A stretch of DNA of 64,000 nt from Flagellimonas sp. CMM7 (GTDB lineage Bacteria; Bacteroidota; Bacteroidia; Flavobacteriales; Flavobacteriaceae), in NCBI RefSeq assembly GCF_021390195.1, contig NZ_CP090003.1, positions 3,369,501 to 3,433,500 on the forward strand, given 5' to 3'. Of this stretch, positions 8,888 through 19,800 are shown piece after piece. The notes under the pieces were generated by a model. It was not told the DNA's origin, made no database searches, and saw nothing but the letters and a program-made list of their open reading frames with translations. Numbering within the stretch: position 1 is the first letter of the stretch; every line of letters begins with the position of its first letter. A program made the translations under genes and the position numbers.

Positions 8888-10828
8888 TTATTTGAATTTG
8901 TAACGGACAAAACCTTCCATGGCTTCATATTCAGCCATACCCAATTGGTTATATTTTTTTGCTGTTTCCGTGTTGCGTTGCTCGGCACGTTGCCAAAATT
9001 CACGTTGATCATTGCCTGGAAACATTGCTGCATCTTTTTGGGATTGATGTTTGAAAATGGCATTTTTCTTTCGTTCCATATCCTTGGGGCCAACAGGCAC
9101 CGCCATTTCCATATCTGCAATATCCCATTCTTGCCAAGCGCCGCGATATAACCAAAGATAACAGTCGTCAATCCAATCAGCTTTTTCTTGAACTAGTCTA
9201 TCTACTGCTTCATAGATTATTTGAAGACATACACGGTGTGTTCCATGTGGATCAGAAAGGTCACCTGCAGCAAATATCTGATGTGGCTTCACTTTGTTCA
9301 AGAGGTCATATGTTATTTGAACGTCTTCCTTTGAATGAGGCTTTTTCTTTACGGTACCAGTTTCATAAAATGGCAGATTCTGAAAATGAGCGTTTTTTTC
9401 ATCTACTCCGCAATATCTGCAAGCGGCCAATGCTTCGCCTTTTCTTATAAAACCTTTAATTCTTTGAATTTCCGGACTATCTACCTGCCCGGGGGATTTT
9501 AAGCTCAAGAACTGTCTTGCGTCCATTAATTTTTTTTCCAGTTCCTTATTGTCATCTTGCACATCGGTGGCAAAATCTAAAAACCGAATCACTTCATCAT
9601 CAAAAACCGCGATGTTTCCTGAGGTTTGATAAGCTACATGAACCTCATGCCCTTGATCAACCAGGCGTAGTAGTGTTCCGCCCATGGATATGACATCATC
9701 ATCGGGGTGCGGACTGAATATTAAAGAACGTTTGGGGTAGGGGTCTTTTCGTTCTGGACGTTGACTATCATCTGTATTTGGTTTTCCTCCCGGCCAACCC
9801 GTAATGGTTCTTTGCAGTTCATTAAAAACTTTAAGATTAATATGTTCTGCAGAACCTATTTCGGCAACCAAGCTCCCCATTCCATATTCGTTATAGTGTT
9901 CGTTTGTGAGTTTTAAAATGGCTTTATTCAGTTTTTCGGAAAGCCACAGTGTTGCTTTCTTGATCAATTTGTCATTCCAGTCACATTCGCTCACCAGCCA
10001 AGGTGTGTTGATTCGTGTTAAGGAAGATGCAGCTGCGGAATCCAAAATGAATTCGCAGTTCTTATGGTGTTGTAGGAATGTAGCGGGAATACTCTCTCTA
10101 ATTTGTCCTTCAACGGATTGTTCTATGATACTTGCTTTACCTTCGCCCCAAGCCATTAGGATTATTCTTTTGGCATCCATAATGGTTCCAACTCCCATAG
10201 TGATTGCTTTTTTTGGTACATTTTCAAGCCCAAAGAAATCACTGGCGGCATCCAATCTGGTTACCCTATCTAAGCGCACTAAACGTGTTTTACTCTTTAA
10301 AGATGATCCTGGCTCGTTGAAACCAATATGACCTGTTCGTCCAATACCTAATATTTGAATGTCAATGCCACCTGCCTTGTTAATTTTTTCCTCGTACGCA
10401 TTACAAAAATCACGTACGTCCTCCTTATCCAAGGTTCCATCAGGGATGTGTATATTTTTCTTTTTGATGTCTATATGATCAAAAAGATGTTCGTCCATAA
10501 AACGCACATAACTGTGAATAGAATCAGATTTCATTGGGTAGTATTCATCCAAGTTGAAAGTGATTACGTTTTTAAAACTTAATCCTTCTTCTTTATGAAA
10601 CTTCGCCAAGTAGTCATACATTTTAGTGGGGGTAGAACCTGTGGCGAGCCCTAAAACAACGTTTTTGCCTTGTTTTTGACGCTGCCTAATCAATTGCGCA
10701 ATTTCATTGGCCACCCAAAAAGAGGCATCTTGGGAATTATCATGTATATGCGTCTCTATTTTTTCAAACTTTTTGGACTCATAGTCATTGGGGTAGCTCA
10801 ATGTTTTTGGTTTCGTTGCTTGCGACAT
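8888..10828 (-). CDS. Glucosamine-6-phosphate deaminase fused to PIG-L/LmbE-type deacetylase
   Basis: The 646-residue protein has two enzymes in one chain. Residues about 30-290 form a NagB domain with LGLATGSTPTKMY (phosphate binding), FNLDEYYPM, and GRTGHIGFNEPGSS containing the ring-opening His and catalytic acid. It converts GlcN-6-P to fructose-6-P and ammonia. Residues about 365-640 form a PIG-L/LmbE fold with zinc-binding SPHPDDD (about 370) and PHGTH (about 531). LmbE-type domains remove acetyl groups from GlcNAc moieties. The C-terminal half might therefore supply the GlcNAc-6-P deacetylation normally done by NagA, which is not seen in this window; that is an inference. The gene is divergent from DeoR2-murQ. 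NagB-like proteins of this fused length are known in Bacteroidota. Confidence 0.92.
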   Translation of the reverse strand: MSQATKPKTLSYPNDYESKKFEKIETHIHDNSQDASFWVANEIAQLIRQRQKQGKNVVLGLATGSTPTKMYDYLAKFHKEEGLSFKNVITFNLDEYYPMKSDSIHSYVRFMDEHLFDHIDIKKKNIHIPDGTLDKEDVRDFCNAYEEKINKAGGIDIQILGIGRTGHIGFNEPGSSLKSKTRLVRLDRVTRLDAASDFFGLENVPKKAITMGVGTIMDAKRIILMAWGEGKASIIEQSVEGQIRESIPATFLQHHKNCEFILDSAAASSLTRINTPWLVSECDWNDKLIKKATLWLSEKLNKAILKLTNEHYNEYGMGSLVAEIGSAEHINLKVFNELQRTITGWPGGKPNTDDSQRPERKDPYPKRSLIFSPHPDDDVISMGGTLLRLVDQGHEVHVAYQTSGNIAVFDDEVIRFLDFATDVQDDNKELEKKLMDARQFLSLKSPGQVDSPEIQRIKGFIRKGEALAACRYCGVDEKNAHFQNLPFYETGTVKKKPHSKEDVQITYDLLNKVKPHQIFAAGDLSDPHGTHRVCLQIIYEAVDRLVQEKADWIDDCYLWLYRGAWQEWDIADMEMAVPVGPKDMERKKNAIFKHQSQKDAAMFPGNDQREFWQRAEQRNTETAKKYNQLGMAEYEAMEGFVRYKFK

Positions 10829-10856
10829 AGGTGAATAGTTTTAAACTTTTGAGGTG

Positions 10857-10864
10857 CAAACGTA
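10857..10864 (-). promoter_or_regulatory. -7 promoter box of nagB fusion
   Basis: On the minus strand TACGTTTG matches TAnnTTTG, about 30 bp before the ATG at 10828. The four-copy TGC repeat array starts about 19 bp upstream of this box, at the position of the -33 region, and could repress or activate this promoter. Confidence 0.55.
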
Positions 10865-10882
10865 ATCAAAAAAAATCATTTT

Positions 10883-10920
10883 TGCTGTTTATTGCTGTAA
10901 TTAATGCTGTTATGTGCAAT
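10883..10920. promoter_or_regulatory. Four phased TGC-type repeats (likely DeoR operator)
   Basis: TGCTGT occurs at 10883, 10893 and 10905 and TGCAAT at 10915, giving 10-12-10 bp spacing. The array lies in the spacer between the nagB fusion and the second DeoR gene. It resembles the TGCAA array between susC and the first DeoR gene in copy number and phasing, but differs in sequence, as expected if two paralogous regulators have related but distinct sites. Confidence 0.55.
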
Positions 10921-10984
10921 AATTAACTTTTAACTAACATAATGGTAATAAAAACGGAATAAAATGGCATGGCGAATATTTTCA

Positions 10985-10992
10985 TATATTTG
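10985..10992 (+). promoter_or_regulatory. -7 promoter box of DeoR2-murQ
   Basis: TATATTTG fits TAnnTTTG and lies 31 bp before the ATG at 11024. It argues against a longer reading starting at 10964, which would begin upstream of this box. Confidence 0.55.
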
Positions 10993-11023
10993 CCCCGATG
11001 AGCATTGTCTTAATGTATCTTTT

Positions 11024-11773
11024 ATGTTAAAAGAAGAACGACAACATGTTATTTTAAATGAAGTGGCACTGCATAACAAGGTGTTATTGACTGATATTGC
11101 TGAAATATTGGATGTCTCAATAGATACCATCAGAAGGGATGTAAAGGAACTTGATAGTGAAAATAAACTTCGTAAAGTGCATGGAGGAGCAGTTTCTTTG
11201 GGTTTTACCAACTCTACAGTTAGAAACACCAATATTTATGCTCTTGAAGAAAAGACGAAGATTGCTGAAAAAGCGGTATCGATGCTCAAGGAAGGAGGAG
11301 TAGTGTTCATTGATGGCGGTACTACTTGTCTTGAATTGGCAAGACAAATTTCAGAGAATATTAAATTAACTTGTTTTACCATGAGTCTCCCTGTAGCAAT
11401 GGAGTTATTGGCAAAGCCTAATGTGAAAGTTATTTTCATTGGAGGAGAAATTTCACCAGATTCGCAAATATCTATAGGGCCCGGTACAATCCGCCAATTA
11501 TCAGAAATAAGAGTGGATTATAGTTTTATAGGAACAGGCTATGTAGACTCCCTGTACGGATTAACCGAATTTGATTGGGATATTGTTCAAGTTAAAAAAG
11601 CAATAATCAAGGCTTCCAAAAAAACTGTACTTTTGTCGATATCTGAAAAATTAAATTCCCAACACCGATATAAAACCTGTGATATTAATGCCATTAATAC
11701 GATGATTACGGAATTAGATCCCAACAATAACCTTTTAAACCTCTTTAGAAACCAAGAGATTCATCTTTTGTAA
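11024..11773 (+). CDS. DeoR-family transcriptional regulator 2
   Basis: The 249-residue protein repeats the plan of regulator 1. An N-terminal winged helix (LKEERQHVILNEV, VSIDTIRRDVKEL, RKVHGGAVSLGF) precedes a DeoRC effector domain with VVFIDGGTTCLELARQI and VIFIGGEISPDSQISIG. The frame is open upstream to 10964, but ATG at 11024 aligns with the start of regulator 1 and sits downstream of a promoter box. The stop overlaps the murQ start by one base (TAATG), so regulator and etherase are translationally coupled. It likely senses a phosphorylated amino sugar such as MurNAc-6-P or GlcNAc-6-P and controls murQ and the divergent nagB fusion. Confidence 0.93.
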   Translation: MLKEERQHVILNEVALHNKVLLTDIAEILDVSIDTIRRDVKELDSENKLRKVHGGAVSLGFTNSTVRNTNIYALEEKTKIAEKAVSMLKEGGVVFIDGGTTCLELARQISENIKLTCFTMSLPVAMELLAKPNVKVIFIGGEISPDSQISIGPGTIRQLSEIRVDYSFIGTGYVDSLYGLTEFDWDIVQVKKAIIKASKKTVLLSISEKLNSQHRYKTCDINAINTMITELDPNNNLLNLFRNQEIHLL

Positions 11774-12588
11774 TGGAAATGAATTATAAGAAAATCACAG
11801 AGAATCCTTCAAATTATGACAATTTGGAGCAAATGGATACCAGTACCATTTTAGATAGTATCAACAAAGAAGACAGAAAAATAGCCGATTCGGTTGCTTT
11901 GGTCATTCCACAAATAACCAAACTTGTGGATTTGGCTGCCGAGCGTTTCTTAAAAGGGGGACGCTTGTTTTATATTGGAGCAGGGACCAGTGGTCGTCTA
12001 GGAATTTTGGATGCTTCCGAAATACCTCCAACTTATGGTATGCCCTACAATAGAGTGATAGGGTTAATAGCAGGTGGTGATGATGCCATAAGAAAAGCTG
12101 TTGAGTTTGCTGAAGATAGCACACTGCAGGCATGGAAGGACTTAAAGAAGTTTGATGTAGATGAAAAAGATGTCATAATTGGCATTGCTGCTTCTGGAAC
12201 TACGCCTTATGTTTTGGGAGGAATTAGAGAGGCTAAAGAAAATGGTTTGTTAACTGCCGGTATTACCAATAACCCTGGTTCCCCATTAGCGGTAGAATCC
12301 GATATCCCCATTGAGGTTGAAGTAGGTCCAGAATTTGTGACTGGAAGTACCCGTATGAAAAGTGGCACAAGTCAAAAACTTGTTTTAAACATGATTTCCA
12401 CGGCATTAATGATAAAGATTGGGAGGGTAAAGGGAAACAAGATGGTCAATATGCAATTGAGCAATACCAAGTTAGTAGATCGCGGTACACGATATTTAGT
12501 AGAAGAGCTTGGTTTGGACTATAACGATGCGGAAAAAGCATTAAAAAAATACGGCTCCGTAAAACGTGCAATAGAAGAAATGAAGTAG
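11773..12588 (+). CDS. murQ: N-acetylmuramic acid 6-phosphate etherase
   Basis: The 271-residue SIS-domain protein has the MurQ hallmarks: NYDNLEQMDTSTIL near the N-terminus, GRLFYIGAGTSGRLGILDASE (about 58-78), PPTYGMP, GGDDAIRKAVE with catalytic acidic residues (about 97-107), and TGSTRMKSGTSQKLVLNM (about 190-207). It cleaves the lactyl ether of MurNAc-6-P to give GlcNAc-6-P and D-lactate, in the cytoplasm. Length is normal for the family. It is co-transcribed with DeoR2 and next to the NagB-deacetylase fusion that would handle its product. Neither a MurNAc kinase nor an anhydroMurNAc kinase (AnmK) is visible in this window, so the phosphorylation step must be encoded elsewhere. Confidence 0.97.
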   Translation: MEMNYKKITENPSNYDNLEQMDTSTILDSINKEDRKIADSVALVIPQITKLVDLAAERFLKGGRLFYIGAGTSGRLGILDASEIPPTYGMPYNRVIGLIAGGDDAIRKAVEFAEDSTLQAWKDLKKFDVDEKDVIIGIAASGTTPYVLGGIREAKENGLLTAGITNNPGSPLAVESDIPIEVEVGPEFVTGSTRMKSGTSQKLVLNMISTALMIKIGRVKGNKMVNMQLSNTKLVDRGTRYLVEELGLDYNDAEKALKKYGSVKRAIEEMK

Positions 12589-12607
12589 TTTTTATATTGT
12601 CCGGCGA

Positions 12608-13726
12608 CTAGTTGGGCGTTATTCTATAAATTCCTTTTCCTTCAATTCCAACGTAAATAAAACCATCAGGTGATTGGCGTACACTCCTAAGTCGACCCAT
12701 GCCATCCAATAATTTTTCACGATATACTACCTTGTTGTTTTCAATAACAAGTCGTTCCAAATATTGAAAGGCCAAGGAACCAACAAGTAGATTCCCCTTC
12801 CAGTTAGGGTATTTATCCGAAGTTACAAAAGTCATTCCGCAAGGAGCAATGGAAGGTGTCCATTGATAAATAGGTTGCTCCATGCCTGTTTTTGAAGTTT
12901 TATCCGTAATTTTTGTACCACTATAGTTGATTCCATAGGTAATTATTGGCCATCCATAGTTTTTCCCTTTTTGTACAATATTAATTTCATCACCGCCTCT
13001 TGGTCCATGCTCATGCTCCCATATCTGCCCAGTTTCATAATGTTTTGCTAGACCCTGAGGATTTCGGTGACCATAGCTGTATATGGCAGTTTTAGCACCT
13101 GACCTATCTGCAAATGGATTGTCTTTAGGGATTTGGCCATCATCGTGTATTCTGTATATTTTTCCGCCATCTTTGGTAATATCCTGAGGGTTTACATCCC
13201 TGTTGCCTCTATCACCCACAGAAAAGTATAAAAACCCTTCATTGTCAAACTCTAACCTAGATCCAAAATGCTGCCCTTTGGTTGTATTGGGCATAGCTTT
13301 ATAGAGTAATTGCTTTTCTACAAGCGAGTTTTCAGATAGCTTGGCCCTCATTATGGTTGTGTTTCCCCCTTTATTGCTGCCATTTGAGGAAGCGTAGGAC
13401 AGATAAAGCCACCCATTTTCTTCGTAATCGGGGTGTAATTCAATATCTAAAAGCCCTCCTTGTCCGCGTAAATAGACCTTGGGAACATTGTCTATTTCAA
13501 TGGTCTTTCCACTTTTATAAAGAAGAAGTTTCCCTGCCTTTTCAGTTATTAAAATAGCCCCATTTGGAAGAAATACCATGCCCCAAGGGTTTTGAATACC
13601 GGAAACTACAAGTTCAGCAGTAAAATCAACATGTGTGGGAAGATTTATGCCCTTATCAGATTTTTGAGCACAAGATGAAGTGAGCATTACAACGAAAAAA
13701 TAAGGAAGTATCGCACTTTTTTTCAT
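12608..13726 (-). CDS. PQQ-dependent aldose dehydrogenase-like lipoprotein (YliI/GDH-B type)
   Basis: The 372-residue protein begins with a lipoprotein signal (VVMLTSSC, Cys about residue 19) and then a six-bladed beta-propeller of the soluble glucose/sorbosone dehydrogenase family. Visible marks are GIQNPWGMVFLPNG, RGQGGLLDIELHPDY, GSRLEFDNEGFLYFSVGDRG, YSYGHRNPQGLA and WEHEHGPRGGDEIN with the His and Arg of the cofactor site. It would oxidise aldoses in the periplasm using PQQ, passing electrons to the respiratory chain. It is convergent with murQ, only 19 bp apart. Linkage to the amino-sugar genes may be coincidental. The protein is exported, unlike MurQ and NagB. Confidence 0.88.
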   Translation of the reverse strand: MKKSAILPYFFVVMLTSSCAQKSDKGINLPTHVDFTAELVVSGIQNPWGMVFLPNGAILITEKAGKLLLYKSGKTIEIDNVPKVYLRGQGGLLDIELHPDYEENGWLYLSYASSNGSNKGGNTTIMRAKLSENSLVEKQLLYKAMPNTTKGQHFGSRLEFDNEGFLYFSVGDRGNRDVNPQDITKDGGKIYRIHDDGQIPKDNPFADRSGAKTAIYSYGHRNPQGLAKHYETGQIWEHEHGPRGGDEINIVQKGKNYGWPIITYGINYSGTKITDKTSKTGMEQPIYQWTPSIAPCGMTFVTSDKYPNWKGNLLVGSLAFQYLERLVIENNKVVYREKLLDGMGRLRSVRQSPDGFIYVGIEGKGIYRITPN

Positions 13727-13872
13727 AATTTAACGTTGAAATAAAAGAATTTATAGACGAACTACGGCTTTTTATAGTCGAAAGATAAAAGAAATATATA
13801 AGTTTAGATAATTACAATCATAGAATATAAGGTCCCAAATCCGAAGTATTCTACCATAACAAGACTTAACCT

Positions 13873-16800
13873 ATGCTTCCTCAAAAAACAAGGCATTTGC
13901 TTTATGCCGTGTTGTTGGTATTTATATCAATATTTTGTTCCACGGTACTTGCAAAAACAGAGGTCAAAACGATACTTACAAAAATAGTGTCGACCGTTTC
14001 AGAACCTTCTACTGAAGAGGCTTCGTCGATTTCTAACATCGATGATTCAGTGGCTAAAACAAATACTTTTCTTTCTGCAAGTAGCAGTATGTTCATGACC
14101 ATTATCCAAGGGGCCAATGAAGAAGTGGTCTGCCCCAATGATGGTAGTACCTTGGCAAAATTTTTCTTATGTGGTACCAGTGATATTAGAACTTTAACAT
14201 TAAGCCAATCTGGCAGTAGCTACGAATGGCAAAAATTAGACCCCAATACCTGTGCACCTACAGTAGTGGATGATTGTCCTACAATTAATGCAGCTTGTAC
14301 TTGGAACACCGTTGGCACAGGAGCAACATATAGCCTTGATTCTGCAGGCGAATTTAGGGTACGAGTTGATTCTGGCCAGTTCTTTTACTTTAAGACTACT
14401 TTAAACCCACTAGATCCGCAGCTGATCAAAGAAGATATTATTTGTGGAAACCCTGGTAGGGTAGAAGTAACCAATGTACCCGCAGGTTACGAGTATAGTT
14501 TAAATAACTCTGGAGGACCTTACCAAGACGACCCATTTTTTGATATTACCACTCCCGGTAATAATATGGTTTGGGTGCGTTTAAAGAATGTTTCTGCCAG
14601 TGCATGCTTGTTCCCTTCAAATACTGTGAACATTCAAAATTTGGATATCACTGTTGATGTTACTGCCAATGATATTTTATGTAGTAGCGAGTTGGGTAGT
14701 ATAGATGTTCAAGTTTCTGGAGTTCCAGGTTTTTATACCTATCGTTTGATAAAAAATGGAGTAACTGTAGATACTTTTGGACCAAATGGATTGGATTCCT
14801 ATACTTTTGCCAATGTAAGCCCAGGAGTATATAGCATAAGAGTAGATACAAATGATTGTTCCGAAACTGTTACAACGGATACTGGCGGTGCTACTATTGA
14901 AATAGGAAATGGGATTAGTCCTCTGGATGTTGTGGCCACGGCTTCTGCCAGTTTTGGCTGTGGAGCTGCTTCCGTTGATGTGGATTTAACGACTACAGGA
15001 GGTACGGCACCCTATCGTTTCAGTGTAGACGGCGGGGCATTTGGTTCAACCTATACGAGCACCACATCATTTACAGTAACAACTCCCGCAACCTATGCTA
15101 TTTTGGTAGAAGATGCCAATGGTTGTCAACGAACTGCTTCGGTAAACGTACCAGATATTCCACCACCAATTTTTAATATCACGGAAGAAGATGCCAATTG
15201 CGGGGGATCTAACAATGGTAGAATTACCGTAAATGTCACCAGTGGATTTGGATATGAGATAGAATATAGTAACGATAATGGAGCTAGTTATCAAACAAGT
15301 AATGTGTTTTCCAATTTGGCTCCAGGTACTTACGATATCGTTTTACGATATGAACAAGACTCTTTCACTTGTACTACATCACCAATTGTAGGAACAATAG
15401 GAACGCCTTCAAATATCAGCGCAACTGCAACCCCAGATTCAGTGCCTACTTGTGCAAATGAAAATGGAGGTCAGATCACTATTTCAGGAGTTTCAGGAGG
15501 AACAAGTCCTTACGAATATAGTGTTGGCGCAGGTTTTGGTGCAAACCCAGTATTCTCAAATCTAGGAGTAGGAACCTATACCCCATTGATTAGGGATGCA
15601 AATGGGTGTGTTCAGCCCTTACCGGATATTGTTTTTAACGTCCTTGATAAACCTACGGATATAGCGTTTACTATTTCCAGTTTAGACTGTATTACTACTA
15701 CGGCTTCCGTGGGATTGGTCATAACTGGGGGAACAGGCCCATATAATCATGAAATCATTGCTCCGGCAGCGAGTGCTGTAAACAACGGAACGGTTAGCAC
15801 ATTTACTGGATTGGGACTTGGAACCTACACGTTTAGGGTAACCGATAATGAAGGATGTTCGTATGATGAGAACTACGCGATTACAGATATCAGTTCAATA
15901 GGTGTGCAAGCACAGCAAACCAAAGTGGTCACCTGTGTTGGAGATTCTGATGGAGAAGGTCGTTTCTTAGTTGATGGTTTTAACACTACCTATAGTTATG
16001 ATATAGATGGAGGAACACTGTTCACGGGTCAAAATAGCGGAATTGTACCATTGACCGGATTGGCAGCCGGAAGCTATGTCATTTCCGTTACTGATGAAGA
16101 TACCAATTGTACGGATACTTCAACCCTTACAATTGAAGAACCTTCAATAGCCTTTGCCATTTCAAGTTTGGATGTAACCGATATGAGTTGCCAAAATGGA
16201 AATACCGGTGCCGTTAGAGTTAATACCGTAGGTGGCTGGGGAGCTAATCGATATACTTTAACGCAACCAGATAGTTCCACAAGAGGACCAAAAAATGGGA
16301 GTGTTTTCTCTAATCTTTCCCAGGATGGTCTATATCAAGTAAGTGTAACAGATGCTAACGGTTGTACCGTAACAGATAGTTTTACATTAACCATTTTACA
16401 AGCCCCAACTTTGACATTGGATGCTGGAGCTTCAGACTTTTGTTATGATAACTTTACAGCAGCTACCCTAGTGGTCAATGCAACTGCTGGTACTGCGCCA
16501 TATCAATATAGAATAAATGGAGGTGCATTAGGTGCAAGCAATAGTTTTTCAGGGCTTACACCAGGAAACTACAGCATAGAAGTAGTGGATGCAAACGATT
16601 GTAGAGATACAGTTACAGCTACTATTGAACCTCAAGTAACTGCATTGGCAACGACCATTCAAGAACTGGATTGTGCTGGTCCGCCTGCGCAAATTCAAGT
16701 AAATATTAGCAATGGATATACCTCTGGAGGTAACTACGACATTTATGAGGTACAGATTAATGGTGGGGGATATTCATCAGATAACAATAACATCACAGGA

Positions 16801-19800
16801 AATTCCTTTATATATAGTATACCTAATGATGGTTCAATCGTTTCAGATACAACGTATCAGTTTTTGATTACAGACAGTCAAGGATGTACAACAGAATCAA
16901 ATATTGTAACCATAACACCTCCTGAAACCATAGCAGGTTCAGTGGTTGGAATAGATACACAATGTGGTGATGCAACTAGCGGAATTGTTGAAGTGATTGC
17001 TGATACTTCTCAAGGGGTTCCACCATATGAATATAGTAATGATAACGGAGCGACATTTAGTTCCCAAAATATTTTCTCTGGTTATGGTCCTGGAACCCAC
17101 GGAGGATTTATGGTTAGAGATAGTAGAGGTTGCGTAAGTCCGGCTTATAATGTCACTATTGCAGCAAGCGCTGCACTTAATGCTACATCAACCCCTAGCC
17201 CTGCAGTGTGTTCATCTGGACCTATTGTAGGTTCTATTGCTACCTCTCTATCTAATGGGGTTGCACCGTTTGATTATGTTCTATTGGATGTGAACGGTAC
17301 CTTAGTGGCTTCTTCAATGGGTACCGCCAGTACTATTGCTAACTTTCCAAATCTACCTGTTGGTAATTACACTGTGGTAACTACAGATGCTCAAGGGTGT
17401 GAGGATAGAGATGAGATAGTAATAGATCAAAACACATTGGATTTAACTCCTTTGGATACACCACCAGCACTATGTTCGGATACATTATTTCCATATAGGG
17501 TTCAAGCTAGTGGAGGTACGGCACCTTACGAATTTAGATTGGTGGGTGACCCAATATTTCAGTTGGGTACAGGTGTAAATAATGATATTTTCGATGTTAC
17601 TGGCCTTGTGGTCCCAAATGTGACTTACTTTGTCGAAGTCATGGATGCAAATGGCTGTACTTATATTGAAGAGATAGATTTCTTGACAGCTCCAAATCCT
17701 GTAACTGTAACTGCTACATCGACCACAGCTTCTTGTAATGTCGCAGGGAGTGGAGGAATTGATTATGAAGTTTCTGGCATTTCTTTAAATCCAGGAAACT
17801 TCACGGTAACCCTTCAAAATACAGATACTGGAGCTACTATATCTGGTCCAACACCATATATAACAGAACCAATTCCATTTAATGATACATTCACTGGGTT
17901 GGCACCTGGCAATTATCAAATTATAGTTACGGATACCGATACTGGATGTAGTGCGAGTACACTTGTTTTTATTGGATTTAGTTCGCCTTCCATCGTTATT
18001 GACAATAATGTAGAGGCTACTTGTAATACCGGAGCTCTTATTACGGTAAGGGGCTTTGGTGGAACCGCACCGTTTGAATATGCTTATGTTCCAAATGGCG
18101 ACCCTGCACCTATGGTCTTTGTTGCGGACACTACATTTGAAATACCAGGACCTTATCCTTCAGATTATGATTTTTATGTGCAGGACGCCAATGGATGTAC
18201 TGCCCTAGTTACAGCAACCGTAACGCAGGAAGCTGGAATCCCAACGCCAGCCATAGATGTTATCAATCAATGTACGGCAACCAGTGGTTATCAAATTAAC
18301 GTGACTGCCCCGTTATCTACTGGTTCAGGTCTACCTGAAGAAACCTTTATGTATGATATTGGCAGTGGTTTTCAGAGCAGTGTCAATTTTGTAGTCCCAA
18401 ATCCAGGAAGTTATGTGATTACCATACGAGATGGTAATGGATGTACAGATACTATAGCAGCAGATGTTTTTGATTTTTTCGCCATAACAGCTGATGCAAC
18501 TTCTTTCCCAACGTGTAACGCAGGTGATGGTGAAATAACGGTAAATACTACTGGTGGTAGTGGTAATTTTGAATTTCAATTGCGAAATGCTGTAACGTTA
18601 GCCAATATTGGGGCTGCACAGAGTTCCAATACATTCACCGGTGTATTACCTGGAGATTATAATATTTTGGTTACTGATTTAAGTTCGAATACCACACCCT
18701 TATGTACCGATGAGGCCATTGTTAATGTCTCGACGGTTAACACACCTGTTATTACAGCAACACCAAGTACTGAAATTACATGTAATGGAGCTGATAATGG
18801 TACTATTTCTGTGGAATTACAACCAGGTAGTGATACAGATACTCCTTTAAGCTATATTTTATATGATGGTGCCAGTGCAACAATAATGGCCGGCCCTCAA
18901 GCATCACCGGTATTTGATGATTTAGCACCAGATACTTATCAGGTAGAAGTGGTTTCAGATAGGGGATGTACAGATCGTTCAGGAGATATTCTTATTAGTG
19001 AGCCAACACTTTTACAGGTTGATGCAATAAACACTGAATTCAGTTGTAACCCTTCAAGTAACCAATTTAGTACCGCGACCATTACCATTTTTACGGATAC
19101 CAATGGAGATGGCTCGGGTACTGCTACTGGAACAGGTCCTTATACGTATAGTATGAATGATGGTACCCCACAGTTTGATGGAACAAACTTCCAAACAAGC
19201 AATACGTTTGAAGTTATTGACAATGGGACCAATCAAAGTATTATTCTTACAGCAAGAGATCAGAATGGCTGTGAAGAAATGACAACGGTCAATATAAATA
19301 CACCTACGGATATTACCTTTAGTTATAGTGTTAGTCCACTTACTTGTGATGCTTCAGGAGCAGGAGTAAGTCCAGGATCCATTACGGTTATTGTAAATGA
19401 GGGCGCAGGAAATTATGAGGTCGAGATTTTGCCGTTAGGCTCGGAACCAGCTAGAAGTTCTTCCGGTACGGATCGTGTCGTTTGGCCAATTTCAACACCT
19501 GGTGATTATATTTTTGCTGTTACTGATGTTGGTAATGGAGGTTGTTCCTACTTAACAACTACCGTAAACATGCCAGAGTATAACAATATTGAAGCGGTAA
19601 TTGCTGAGGTAAGACCTGTTACTTGTTTTAACGGTAATGACGGAGAAATCAGCTTAGAAATAAACAACTTTAGTGGAACATATAACTACGAAGTTTTTAC
19701 ACGAGACAATTCTGGTGTTGAAACCACGACTGGTGTAACAGGAGGTTTTGATACCAATGCACCAATTAATAGCCCCGAAATTATAACTGGACTACCGGCA

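Noticed and set aside
10964..11023. Extended start of the second DeoR regulator
   Set aside because: The extra 20 residues lack similarity to the paralogue, and the extended start lies upstream of a good -7 box.
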